A DNA stretch of 64,000 nucleotides, taken from contig NW_024609880.1 in assembly GCF_016920785.2 (NCBI RefSeq), positions 49,128,296 to 49,192,295 on the forward strand, given 5' to 3'. The notes under the pieces were generated by a model. It had not been told where the DNA came from, made no database searches, and saw only the letters and a program-made list of their open reading frames with translations. Each line of letters opens with the position of its first letter. Position 1 is the first letter of the stretch. The stretch comes from Ixodes scapularis. Its lineage: Eukaryota > Arthropoda > Arachnida > Ixodida > Ixodidae. A program made the position numbers and the translations under genes. Below, one piece after another: positions 12,198-22,824 of the stretch.

Positions 12198-14222
12198 CTG
12201 TGCATGCAGTGCATCTTGCACACCTGAAGCATCTTGGAATATACATGTCTTATCTCCTATTATGGTTGAAAAAACGATATGGCACGCATCCCTGTTCTGA
12301 AGCTCCTTACTACCGACCCTCTGAAACCGACGCACGGATTGCAGTCCACAAGTTTTTCCTATAATTATCCAAACAGAGACTTCGTGGATAGCGAGCTGAT
12401 ATTGCCGGCACAGGTGCGAGCTGTCCGAGAAACCGTGTTCTGGAGTCGAGTCGCGGGAACGTAGTCTGGGATGGCACAGCGAGGTCACTTTTGGCCTCCT
12501 TCTGGGTTTCGGATCACCAGAGCAGCGGGACACGTTCACGTCGGCTGATGGCGTACCCTTGAGCCGTGCAATGTTACGGTCGCAGCCCCAGATGCATTCG
12601 AATATGTGTTGAACTTCACAGCGTGAGTCTTCCTGCTATTTCAAGTCAAGCACCGCCAGGCTCGTGCTGCAACGGAATGTGACTTAGCTTTGCCGGCTGG
12701 ATGTACTCTGTGTGCTAAGGCAAGAGAGACGGTTAGCAGCGGGCATTGGATGCCAGCAAACAATGACTCAAGAACTTCCTACCTAACGACCTGCGGCAGA
12801 AGATGCTCTGACTCCACTCCTGGCACGCCACCTGGTTCGAGTTTCCGACTACGCAACACTTCTCAAAAGAGAGAAGAGGACACATAGAAAAATAGTTTGC
12901 AGAATCAAAAGGAATCTTGATCAGCATAGTAAAAATGCCCCAGCATTTCGTTTTGGAAAGTTCGCACTTGCTTTTTTTTTTTTTTCGGGGGGGGGGGGGG
13001 GGGAGTATTTCTGAAGAAGTGTAACGAAATACATTTCATCCTGATTGTTTCGCGATACAAAGAAACATTCCAAATGTATTTCGATACAGGAATACAGATA
13101 CTGGTGCAAAAAATGTATCGCGATACAGAAATACAGATACAAAATGTATTTCTGAAATACTATCGTGATACATTTGTATCGCGATACTGCCCAACCCTGC
13201 TTCGGATCGCAGCCGAATAGTCCTTGCCGCGAGCTCTTCCCAGCCCAAGCCTATCCGCTCTTCTTCCACCTCTACTTCTTCAACAGCTTACAGCATGACA
13301 ACCAGCGTGCGCTTATATTGCTACGGTTGAGTTTCCTTGAAGTTTTTCAGTGAATGTATCGGTGCATTTTATCTACCTTGATTTTGTTAAACTCGTTAAA
13401 TAAAACTGACTGACATATGCACACACATTGAATCAGACTTATGCCTATTACTCAACTATGTAGTAAATTACAAATTTACATTAAAAGAAAATTGTTAGAA
13501 TTCTTGGTTGTAAACAATAATTGATTACTTACATTGTTACCTGACTGGATTAGTTTTTGTTACTTTAAGATAGACACGCAAAGTCATAATTTTTACTTAG
13601 TATTTTAGGCACTAAAGATGTGTGATTCGAAATTGCATACAAATACAACTGGCAGGCTACAGTTTGTCTTACTTTAACAAACCTCTGTGAGTTGCTTGTA
13701 ATTGTTTGACGGGTGTGTTTGAAGGCCCCACAGGCATTTAAAGAAACCTCTTACAACTTTCTAAAGGGCATTTCAACCCCTTTAAGAAAAATTGTGACGT
13801 GACCCAGAACGCATTAGGGAATGTTAAAGCGTCCCTCAAACTTTTTAAGAAATCTTTGTAGTCCCCTTTACACCTTTCAAAAGGTTTTGACGGGCCCTTT
13901 AGACTTTCTGAAAGCCTTTATTAGTGGTTTGATGACGTGTTGATTCGCGATGCCTGCCGCCGGAGAACACCGTACAAAAATAATACGACTGTGTCATCAC
14001 TTACAAGTGAATGTCAATAAAGTGCAGTTTAAATTTCTATATTTTTTTTCAAAACCGCAAAGGTTTTTTTAGTTATATCTTAAATTTCTGTGCTGAGCCA
14101 ACTTAATTTTCAACAATTGTCGGATCAGATGGTATTAGAGCAAGGTGAACTTCAACTTGGCACGAGCGAGGGCAACACCTGACTTAGAAGAATTGCCTCA
14201 TCGAACGAGCGCTTGCGCAACG

Positions 14223-14264
14223 TAACTGCCGGTTAGAAAGCAAGAGCTTTCAAACCGGCAGTTA
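14223..14264. other. 19-bp-stem hairpin, left arm
   Basis: Half-sites starting 'taactgccggtt' pair across a 4-nt loop (AAGA) with one mismatch. A mirror copy lies at 31,320-31,361. It could be the end of an old element. No Helitron-type CTRR terminus was confirmed. Confidence 0.65.
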
Positions 14265-14929
14265 TAAAAACGATGGAGGATTGCCAACCAAAAGGAAGCG
14301 TTTTTCTGGTGGCGTTCTTAACGACAAAATTTCTCGCCCTGCCGCCGACGGACAAGTAGTCGCTTATTTCTCGGCATTGGGATCGATCAGGAACATTCAT
14401 GAACTTAAGCGACTTGGAGACACCATGCAAGCGATCAAATGTGCATTTCTCGCATTATACATGACAAACATTCCTCAGTTCTTTCGTTATACCGACGAAA
14501 GCCAATCTACGCGGTACACCAACCAGCTTTTGTGTAGTCAGGCCTTGATTTTTCTACGTGTCAGTCAGCAGCGTGTTCCTTTCTAGGAGATGGCACGCCG
14601 AGGATTCATGTAATGCAGACTGTCAGGACTTCATGTGATCTCAAGTCCGCGGCAGCCCTTCCCAGATTCGTTCACAACAAATAGTAATCATTGTTCGCGA
14701 TGTTAGAAACTACCCATCGGTATTGTAAGCGCTCTCGTCTCGACGATCCCCATATACCAAAGGAGCGTATTTTTTCAACATCCTCTTGACCTCAGAGATC
14801 TCTTCGCGCACAGCGAATCTTGAATACCATGCACTTCTCTCCCCTCATACGAGGCAACGAGCTTCAGCCACCACGCACCATAAATCTGCGGTCACACAGC
14901 TTATCTACCACACAAAACACAGTTTGCAT

Positions 14930-15400
14930 TCAGGTTCGAACGCGAGTCACCGCGAGATCCGTGCTTCGAATGCCACATGACAATGAGTTCTACAAGAAAC
15001 TGGCACGCGGCATTCGAACCGCGTATACTGCGGTGACTGGAGTTTGCAGACTGTCTTTTGTATGATGTATAAGCAGTGTGACCCCGGTTTAAAATTAGAG
15101 AGTTTTAGAATAGAGGGACCCACCACTTAGGGTCCCCCATGCAGCTTGGGGCATCGCACTGCGCATGCGCGTACAGGCACATCATTTTCAAACTTTCTTG
15201 TGTCGAACAGCGTTTCACTTAATTAGCACGAGATAATTACGAATCAAATTTTAGGTAAAGGGGATCCGCTTATAATAGGAGACTCGAGATACGGACTGAC
15301 TTGAACGGGAATCTGTGGCCGCTTGTGTTGGCGTGAGCCCACTCTGAGCGCGTGGAGCGGACACTTGCTGTGTCGAACACAGAGATGACTCCTGTCCCCT
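14930..15400. repeat. Dispersed repeat family, left-arm copy
   Basis: Two blocks here recur elsewhere. The part near 14,935-15,085 resembles 60,340-60,530. The part near 15,145-15,395, containing 'gggcatcgcactgcgcatgc', resembles 46,389-46,640. The right arm carries the mirrored copy at about 30,150-30,655. This is a multi-copy tick repeat of unknown class. Confidence 0.65.
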
Positions 15401-15429
15401 TCCGCTAAGTTTAGCGTGAAAACTTTTCC

Positions 15430-15770
15430 GCTAAATTTGGCGGGAAAATTTTTCCATAATGCCACGCGCGGTTACGCCCGGTTGCATTATTCCCGTAATG
15501 CAACGTGCGCGGTTACGCCGACGCCGACGGCAATGCCGGTCAGGCCGGTAACGGGCGCCTAAAGGCTTGAACTTCATGGAACGAATTACGGGACGAATAA
15601 CTGGCGAACGCCGCCCGACGGCACGCTCGGTTTGTGCGCGACGTGGCAGCCACTGTGTTGATTCCACGCGCAGAGCAAAAATTGCCGGGCAAAATTCGTC
15701 GGTTATTCTGCAGCATGTTCGCCCCATTGAGTTCAGCCTTAAGAGCTGCGCTCTAAAAAAGAAAGCTTCA
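15430..15770. repeat. Dispersed repeat with (GCCGAC) core, left-arm copy
   Basis: It contains 'ggttacgccgacgccgacgg' followed by 'taacgggcgcctaa', and ends near 'gagctgcgctctaaaa'. Related sequence occurs at 59,836-60,100, more distantly at 51,950-52,100, and mirrored at 29,825-30,130. Class unknown. Confidence 0.6.
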
Positions 15771-16307
15771 ATATGCTTTTTTTTAAATATTTGTATAGTT
15801 TTATTATTCAGCTGTGAGAATGTTTATATTCCTTATAAGTGCATGCTACGATCCTAAGGAGCCAATCAAGTAACAAAAAAAGTGCATCCTGATGACGCTC
15901 GTTGTACTTGTGCGCTTGCCACGACCGGCTAAACCCGTCGCGCGCTGTAAATGTGGCATGATCCTGCTCTTTTTTACCTAGTACTACGTATTTCTTCGTG
16001 CTTGGAAGGGGGTGCAAAACTGGGAGATCGATGTCACGAAAACTTTGTCAGGGAAGTGACGTCACGCAGATAACACCGGTGCGCCGACCGATTTGCATCG
16101 CCGCGCTCCCTGACGGCGCGCCGCGCCTGCCGCCGAGAACCTCGCAGTGCGCAGGCCCGTCCTTTTAATGCGTGAGCACTGTTTAGCTACCCTTCCCCTG
16201 GATTCCTTGGACATTCTGGCCTCCTAATACGCAGTAGGTATCCGCAGTAGAACATTTGAGCTCACATTCTCACACTCCGTCATATTCTCACCCTCTTCGA
16301 ATGACCT

Positions 16308-16525
16308 GACGACCTTGACGTCAATCCTCGACGTCACCCTTGAGGTCGACGTAAAGGTCGTCCTAAACGTTGTCTTTGAGGACGTCGTCTGACGTCGTCC
16401 TAGGACGCCATCCTCGATATCGTCCTTAAGGTCGTTCTAGAGGTCGTCCTTAAGATCGCACTAGAAATCGTTCTAGACGTCCTCCTCAACGTCGTTTTAG
16501 ACGTCGTCCTTGGGGTTGTCCTAGG
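16308..16525. repeat. Degenerate 'gtcgtcct' minisatellite, left arm
   Basis: Short imperfect repeats built on GACGTC and GTCGTCCT words, with a period of roughly 15-18 bp. The mirror copy is at 29,061-29,280. Confidence 0.75.
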
Positions 16526-17063
16526 CGAATGTTATCGCAATTTATAAACAACGAACAATTCGCCTCGAGATCGAACCGAGTCGCCCCCGTGCGGCCGAAA
16601 TTGGAAGCATGCGAAAGCGCGGGGATACCGCCGTGCGTCGCCTGCTACAGGCTCACGTTCTGAAGCATGGACCTTGACGACGCAAGTCCGTTTCCGGCTG
16701 AGCTGATCCCTCCTCATTAAACGCTTTTTGTTTTTGCTGCCGTTTCTTCCTACTAACGGTCATGGTTGGGTTCCGCGTTTTCGGCGTTTATTTATTTTTC
16801 CTCTAAATTGAGGGTATTTTTATTTTCAGAGCTAAATGTTTTCCTGCAGATTCTGTGTTTTTTGTGTAGATTGGTTATGACTTCACACATTTTCACAAAA
16901 AGCACTGAATCTGCAGGAGGAAACTAAACCCCGAAAAGAAAAAATAGCCTCCATTTCGAGGAAAAAAAAACACTGAAAACGCAGAATTCTACTTATAGCG
17001 TATCGTTTCACATACGCGAAAATTCAGCAAAGCGATTATTATTAAGTCGGATGCTTCCATAAT

Positions 17064-17065
17064 TT

Positions 17066-17152
<87 letters not shown>
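17064..17152. repeat. (TA)n microsatellite, left arm
   Basis: TA dinucleotide tract of about 85 bp. The matching tract in the right arm is more than twice as long. Confidence 0.95.
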
Positions 17153-17153
<1 letters not shown>

Positions 17154-18006
17154 GTGGTTTCATCTCAAATCGTGCAGGCAAAAAAGGTAAAATTTTTGAT
17201 TTCGCTGAAAAAAATATATGTTATACGTTAAAACGCAGTCGCCACAAACCGCAAGTTCGTCGGATTTTTCGTTCTCGACTTACGAATTTTATAAGAGGCC
17301 GTGACGGAAAGCAGTGTTTTTCACATCCGTCGGGGGTCGTTTGTTTCGCTCGATCTCCTGCCGTAGATTTTCAGTTCACAGTATAGCAACTTTTTTTAAG
17401 CACTCTGTGAGCACAGGTAAAAGGCTCTGATGACATGAAATAATTTTAGGCGTTTTTCTTTTTTTTTTGTAAAAATGTGAAAAACGCCCCCTCGGTAAAT
17501 TGTTGACAAACTTTGACAATTAAATACTGGCGATCTACTCAGGTTACATCAATATTTTTTTATGTCTATGGAAAACCCAAAACACGCTCTTTATAAATGT
17601 TATAATATGATTTAGCTGTATTAAATATCCTTTGCGGGACGTTTACGTTAATGTTATGCAAAAATCAAAAAGTACCGATTTTGAGATCAATTTTCTCAAA
17701 AAACACATTTTTAATTTTTTTTTTTTATTTTTTGTTACAACGTAGATATGGTAGTTGTTTATTCGAAAAGCAAGTCGAGAAAGTGTATGTTTTGTTTGTA
17801 TGTTCTATATTTAAGCCTCAATATCGCAGAAAAACGTGTATTTACGGCTCGAAACGGACTTGCGAATTGCGGGTCTTCACAAACTTGGAAATGTTTTTGC
17901 CTTCTTTCAAAGTTCCCACATAATAATGAAATACAGTAGTTCCACCCTGTTATATGTATTTTCTCATTTAAATTTTATTATAAGCGGCCAGCTACCTTGG
18001 AACAGT

Positions 18007-20739
18007 TCAAAATAGAAAGAGGTCGGAGTCCGTCACTTTTTCTGGCCAGCCCTGACTGATGTACCGTTGTACTTGGGAGAGGACAGAATCTGACTCAGTT
18101 TCCGTGGCAATGTCCTTTGCCTTCACTGGTAACTTGGACAAACTCTGGGTGTGAAGAGCAAAGACATGTTCTGTATCACAGGAGATGGTGAAAACTCCGC
18201 TTGCCATTTCCTTGTCGAAGTCCTCGTCGGGACCTTGTGCGAAACGCGAAAGTCCATCAGCGTATCCGAAGTTTGCTGTTGGCACGTACTCAATTGTGTA
18301 GCTGTAGTTCATTAGTATAAGGGCCCAACGCTGGAGTCTGTTTGCCGATGTCACGGGGATTCCCTTCATGGGGCCAAATATGGTTGTCAGAGGTTTGTGG
18401 TCAGTATAGAGCACAAACTTGCGTCCCCAAAGGTACTGGTGAAATTTGCGGACTCCAAAGATGATGGCAAGTGCTTCCTTCTCTATTTGTGCATAAGCAC
18501 ACTCTGACGAATTCAGTGTCTTAGAAGCATGTGCTATGGGGCGTTCCTTGCCATTGATCTTGTGATATATCACCGCGCCCACGCCTTCTGACGATGCATC
18601 CGCCGCGAGGTAAATTGGCAGATCAGGGTTGAAGTGGACTAGGGCCTCCGTAGCCGTCAGCTGTTGTTTTATGTTTTCAAACTCATCTACGCACTCGGAG
18701 CTCCATTGCCAGGCGGTGTCTTTTCTCAGTAGCTTGTTAAGTGGCGCACATTTGTCAGCAAGGTTCGGAAGGAACTTGCCGTAATGCTGCACCATGCCGA
18801 GGAGAGATCTTAGCTGGCTGATGTTCTTGGGCTCTGGCATATTCAGGATAGCCGAGACCTTTTTCATGGAAGGCGTGAAGCCATCGGCGGAAACGACTTG
18901 CCCGAGGTGCTCGACCTTCTCTTGAAGAAAGGCGCATTTTTCCCTCTTGAGCGTGAAGCCGTATTCCTCTAGCCGCTGGAGCACTTGTTGAAGATTTTTG
19001 AGGTGTTCAGGAGTATCTCTCCCAGTGGCAATGATATCATCGAGGTAACAGGCAACGCTTTCGAGCCCTGCAGTTACCTGGTCCATCGTGCGCTGGAACA
19101 CTGCTGGGGCGGAGGCGACTCCAAACGGCATCCGGTTGAATCGAAACAGACCTTTGTGCGCGTTGATCACGAGAGCCGTTCTTGCCTCTTCATCGAGTTC
19201 CAGCTGGAGATACGCTTCTGACAAGTCCAGCTTCGTGAATTTGTTGCCTCCATTTAGTTTAGCGAAAAGTTCTTCTGGACGTGGCAGTGGGTACTGGGTT
19301 ATGTCTAGCTGAGGATTTACAGTGACACTGAAGTTACCACAGACTCGAACCGATCCATCCGACTTTGGGACGACCACAATTGGAGTGGCCCACTGCGAGA
19401 AGTCCACGGGTGTGAGAACGCTGTTCTTGACTTGCTTAGCCAAGTCTTTCTCTACTGCCTCTCGCGTAGCAGACGGTATTGGGCGGGGCTTGAAGAACTT
19501 TGGTTTCGCGTCAGGCTTGAACTAAAGTTGGACCTTGAGTTTAGTGCAACAGCCCAAGTCGCCGGAGAACAAGGTCGGAAATGTTGCCAACATTGTCTGA
19601 AGTGAGGCTTCTACTTCCAGTTCCACAGACCGAATAAACAATTTGTTGAGGTCGATCTGCAGCCTGTGTATCCACGTTCTTCCTAGCAGGTTGGTGTGTC
19701 GTTTGTCAGTCACCAATGCTTCTAGCTCTTCGGAGCGTTTTCCAAGCGTGACCTGAAGCAAGCACCGTCCCTGGACCGTGATTTTCTTCTGGTTGAAGCA
19801 GAAGAGGTTGTAGTCGCATTTTTGCAAGGTGGGCTTCCCGATCTTCCGCCACGTGTCAGTGTCTAGGAGTGTCAGCTTAGATCCTGTGTCGACCTGCAAC
19901 CTTATGGGTGTTCCTTGAATAATGCAAGAGACAAATTCGCCATCTGATTCTGGAGTGACGAATACGTTGGTGATTGTTTTCACCTTTTTCTTTTTCTTGC
20001 CAGCTGTCTTGTGACGCTCCGCTGATCGACATACTTTTGCAATGTGGCCTCGTTTGCCGCATGCATTGCACGACTCAGTTCGGAAGCGGCAGGAACTCTC
20101 CGAATGGTTGGTGTTGCCGCATCAAAAACACTTGACATGCGCAGAAGTGGACGGCTTCACTTTTTCAAGGAGCAGCGCAGCGTGGTCTCCCCGGTCTAGG
20201 CGCCGGGACTCTGCTTCGGCGGTGAGGGTTGACTCGGCCAAGCGAAGTGCGACGTCCAGAGTGAGGTCCTTCTCGAGCACCAGACGTGCCCGGACGCGCG
20301 TTTCACGGAGACCCACGATGAATGCCGTCAAAAGGGACGAACTTCTGGCGTCGGCTTCAGATTCAAAGTCGCAGTTAATGAGGATTGATCTAAGCCCCGT
20401 TATGAAGTCGTTGATTGTCTCATTTTCTTCCTGGCGAGCCGAAAACAACTTCGCCCGTTCGAATTCCTTGAATTTCTTAGGTGCGAAATGTTCTTCGAGC
20501 TTTATGAGCAACTCTTGATACGGTGTCTCCAGAAAGCTCTGTGGCTGAATTAGGGAGTAGAGCAGCTTGAATGTCTCGGGACCAATTGAAGCGATCAATA
20601 AGTTTCTCTTGTCCGCCTCGGCAGTGATCTTAGCGACGTCGAGACAAGCTTGAAACCGTATCTGATAAAGCTTCCAGTTCTCCTTTTCGGCGTCGAATGT
20701 CCCGGGACCGTGGAAGCGGTGGGTCTGGTTCTCCACCAT
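18007..20739 (-). pseudogene. Ty3/gypsy-type gag-protease-RT-RNase H segment, left arm
   Basis: One continuous minus-strand frame, broken by UGA (20,122-20,124) and UAG (19,522-19,524). The first 205 codons are a gag capsid-like region. Two CX2CX4HX4C zinc knuckles follow, the first containing the UGA. Next is an aspartic protease with VDTGS at about 19,890. The RT/RNase H part (19,443-18,007) has KLDLSEAY near residue 73, YLDD at 133-136, an RNase H aspartate in LAADASSEG, QIEKEALAI and YTDHKPL. The frame ends at DLFLF followed by a stop at 18,007-18,009, just before integrase should begin, where non-element sequence takes over. All three parts share one frame, so without the stops they would form a single polyprotein as in many Ty3/gypsy elements. 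Both stops recur in the right arm. The copy cannot be autonomous because integrase is missing. Confidence 0.93.
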
Positions 20740-20784
20740 GCTCGCTGCTGCTCTGCCGTGCTCCCGTTGAGTCCGGTGTGGTCT

Positions 20785-20799
20785 TCACCTCGTCGCCAG
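20785..20799 (-). other. Probable primer-binding site of the left element
   Basis: Immediately inside the LTR, after one C, the minus strand reads TGGCGACGAGGTGA. TGGCGAC-type sites next to the 5' LTR are typical of Ty3/gypsy primer-binding sites. The priming tRNA was not determined. Confidence 0.6.
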
Positions 20800-20972
20800 T
20801 GTAGTAGACCCGAGTCAAGGGGTGTACTGAGGGTTTATTCCAATACAGCAGGTCAGAGGGACATGACCAGCTGCCAAGATTCCAACTCGCCGAAGAACGG
20901 AATGCACGAGCTCCCGTGTCCGAGCTCGTGCTCTGCTGACAAAGAAGACGATGATCTTTTGCAATCACCACA
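20800..20972 (-). mobile_element. 173-bp LTR, minus orientation, left element
   Basis: On the minus strand it begins TGTGGTGATTGC and ends TCTACTACA (TG...CA). It has the same length as the LTR at 22,037-22,209, with one difference noticed in a partial comparison (GTGC versus GAGC before 'attccg'). It contains the polyadenylation-like 'aataaa'. The bases just outside its 5' end (20,973-20,984) read as a purine tract on the minus strand, 11 of 12 matching the polypurine tract before the other LTR. That is unexpected for an ordinary 5' LTR. Confidence 0.88.
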
Positions 20973-20981
20973 TTTCCTTTC

Positions 20982-22024
20982 CTCACGCCATTCCATAGAC
21001 AGAGATCGGAATTAGCCATCCTCAACGGTTGCATCCTATGGAATTCGCGAACCGTAGTTCCACGCAAATTCCAGCACCAAGTAATGGAACTTCTTCATGA
21101 AGGACACGTGGGTCAAACAAAAATGAAGATGTTCCTCTTCACCGCTGGGAAGCTCCGGAACTGCCGTGGCAGAGACTTCATGCTGACTTTGCACAGCTAG
21201 ATCAGCAAAGCTATCTCATCGTCATAGATGCGTTCAGCAAATGGCCTGAGGTTATGCCGATGAAATCCATAACAGCGGCAGATACCATCGACGCTTTGCA
21301 GGAGATTTTCTCTCGTCAAGGCCTGCCACAACAACTTGTCACCGATAATGGGCGACAGTTCATCAGCTCGGAATTTAGAGAATTCATGGACAGCGGCGGA
21401 ATTACTCATCTCTTTACCCCACCGTATCACCCCAAGTCCAACGGACAAGCAGAGAGTTTTGTAAAGACATTGAAGACTGCTCTTCGACGTTCCTCTGGAA
21501 AAGAGAGGAAGGCAGCCATCCGAGACTTCTTGCTCAAGTACCGGATCACCCCCCACACCTCAACGGGAGAACCCCCGCGTCAACTGCTCACGAGCAGGCC
21601 CTACCGGACGGTTCTCGACTTACTGAAGCCTTCCAAGGTACGGACCCATGCCGAAACGGCAAAGAAAGACAAGGGAACCGCTACCTTCACAATCAAGCAG
21701 AAAGTGTGGGTAAAACATCCACTCCACAAACAACACTGGATAAAGGGCGTTGTCACAAAAATAATTGGCAACGTCATCTACGAAGTTTCAGATGAAGATC
21801 ACAAAACCCGTCGGGTCCATGCAGATCACCTGAAACCAAGGTTGACATATGACGATACCGACACTTCAATATTCCCAATGGATGTGCCAGGGCCTTCTCA
21901 GGTTTACACCCAGCAGGAGGCCACCGACACACATGTTACTTCGGGGTCTCCATTGCAGCCAGACTCGAGTAGGAGATACCCGACCCGCAGCCGCCTCAAG
22001 CCGGACCGTTACAAGCCTTCTTAA
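20982..22024 (+). pseudogene. Ty3/gypsy-type integrase fragment with internal deletion
   Basis: The plus strand of the spacer encodes the end of pol. About 20,982-21,150 reads RQRSELAILNGCILW, then LLHEGHVG, the HxxxH half of the integrase zinc finger. The frame then shifts, and the CxxC half and linker are missing. From about 21,152 a second frame carries the catalytic core: LHADFA (first Asp), TDNG (second Asp) and GQAESF (Glu). Thirty-five residues separate the second Asp and the Glu, a standard D,D-35-E core. The C-terminal region contains KVWVKHPLH and HADHLKPR and ends in a polar tail at a TAA (22,022-22,024). The catalytic core looks intact, but the N-terminal domain is broken. It supplies the piece of pol missing from the copies in the two arms. 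Confidence 0.88.
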
Positions 22025-22036
22025 GAGGGAAGGAAA
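22023..22036 (+). other. Polypurine tract before the 3' LTR
   Basis: AAGAGGGAAGGAAA lies directly between the end of the integrase frame and the LTR, the normal position for the plus-strand primer of an LTR retroelement. Confidence 0.8.
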
Positions 22037-22209
22037 TGTGGTGATTGCAAAAGATCATCGTCTTCTTTGTCAGCAGAGCACGAGCTCGGACACGGGAGCT
22101 CGAGCATTCCGTTCTTCGGCGAGTTGGAATCTTGGCAGCTGGTCATGTCCCTCTGACCTGCTGTATTGGAATAAACCCTCAGTACACCCCTTGACTCGGG
22201 TCTACTACA
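22037..22209 (+). mobile_element. 173-bp 3' LTR, plus orientation
   Basis: Begins TGTGGTGATTGC and ends TCTACTACA. It is nearly identical to the inverted LTR at 20,800-20,972 and is preceded by a polypurine tract. A short TG...CA LTR of this size fits a compact Ty3/gypsy element. Confidence 0.9.
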
Positions 22210-22708
22210 GAAAGCAATACTTCTTAAAAGACCAGCAGGCGTCGTAAATTTTTAATGTGTAGAAATCGGCAGACGTCGTATTGATTCGGAGCCCTGATTG
22301 GCCTATATGAACGTCCCGCCCTTTCGGAACCAGCAGATGACCACGACCTTTTGCGCTCGTTGTGTTAGATAGGACGGCCCATGACAGTAAAGCGAGCAGC
22401 GAACCCTGTGTCACGAGGAGTTAAATGATACGAATGTGGCGTTGACGCGGCGACAGTGGCGACCACCCAGGAGGAGTCAATCAGTCAGAGAATTGCAGAA
22501 GTGAAAGCAAAGAAGTGTTGCCTGGGAGGATGAGGTCACCCCGGTCTTACAATATCCGCGGTCAACAACAGTTCTGCCTGCCAAAACAACGCCACGTGCA
22601 CGCTAAAACCGGCGGCGCGGTCAGTTAAGTCTCTTCATTTCGTGTGTGTTTCCTCGTCCTGCTGAACTTTGTTTCTCAAATACAAGAAGGCTGTTTTTTG
22701 TTTGTCTG
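22210..22708. other. Unique spacer between element fragments
   Basis: No gene is visible. Near 22,440-22,470 'gcggcgaca' is followed by 'gtggcgaccaccc', which resembles an LTR end followed by a TGGCGACC primer-binding site. This may be the edge of a second, otherwise lost LTR element. Support is weak. Confidence 0.35.
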
Positions 22709-22792
22709 ATTCCGTTCTTCGGCGAGTTGGAATCTTGGCAGCTGGTCATGTCCCTCTGACCTGCTGTATTGGAATAAACCCTCAGTACACCC
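22709..22792 (+). mobile_element. Truncated LTR of the right-arm element
   Basis: Matches LTR positions from 'attccgttcttcgg' to 'cagtacacccc'. About 70 bp are missing at the 5' end, and the last 18 bp plus the primer-binding region are missing at the 3' end. It is joined directly to the gag leader. Confidence 0.88.
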
Positions 22793-22824
22793 CTCAACGG
22801 GAGCACGGCAGAGCAGCAGCGAGC

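Larger units (their letters stand above)
11764..20903 (+). repeat. Left arm of the large inverted duplication
   Basis: This segment is the near-identical reverse complement of 22,709-33,820. The outer edge is sharp: homology stops at 11,764 on the left and 33,820 on the right, inside a 'tatttgtatttctg' repeat. The arm holds noncoding DNA and, at its inner end, a minus-strand gag-RT segment. Sampled divergence is low: about three differences in 618 bp of gag and four residue changes in the first 365 residues of the RT/RNase H frame. Larger differences are microsatellite lengths and a 1.9-kb insertion in the right arm. Confidence 0.93.

Noticed and set aside
15160..15176. NRF-1-like 'tgcgcatgcgcg' as a promoter site
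   Set aside because: It belongs to a dispersed repeat also found at about 30,415 and 46,397, with no gene nearby.
18007..22209. An autonomous, intact LTR retrotransposon
   Set aside because: Gag-RT and integrase lie in opposite orientations, with two stops, a frame change and an internal deletion. No single intact element exists in the window.
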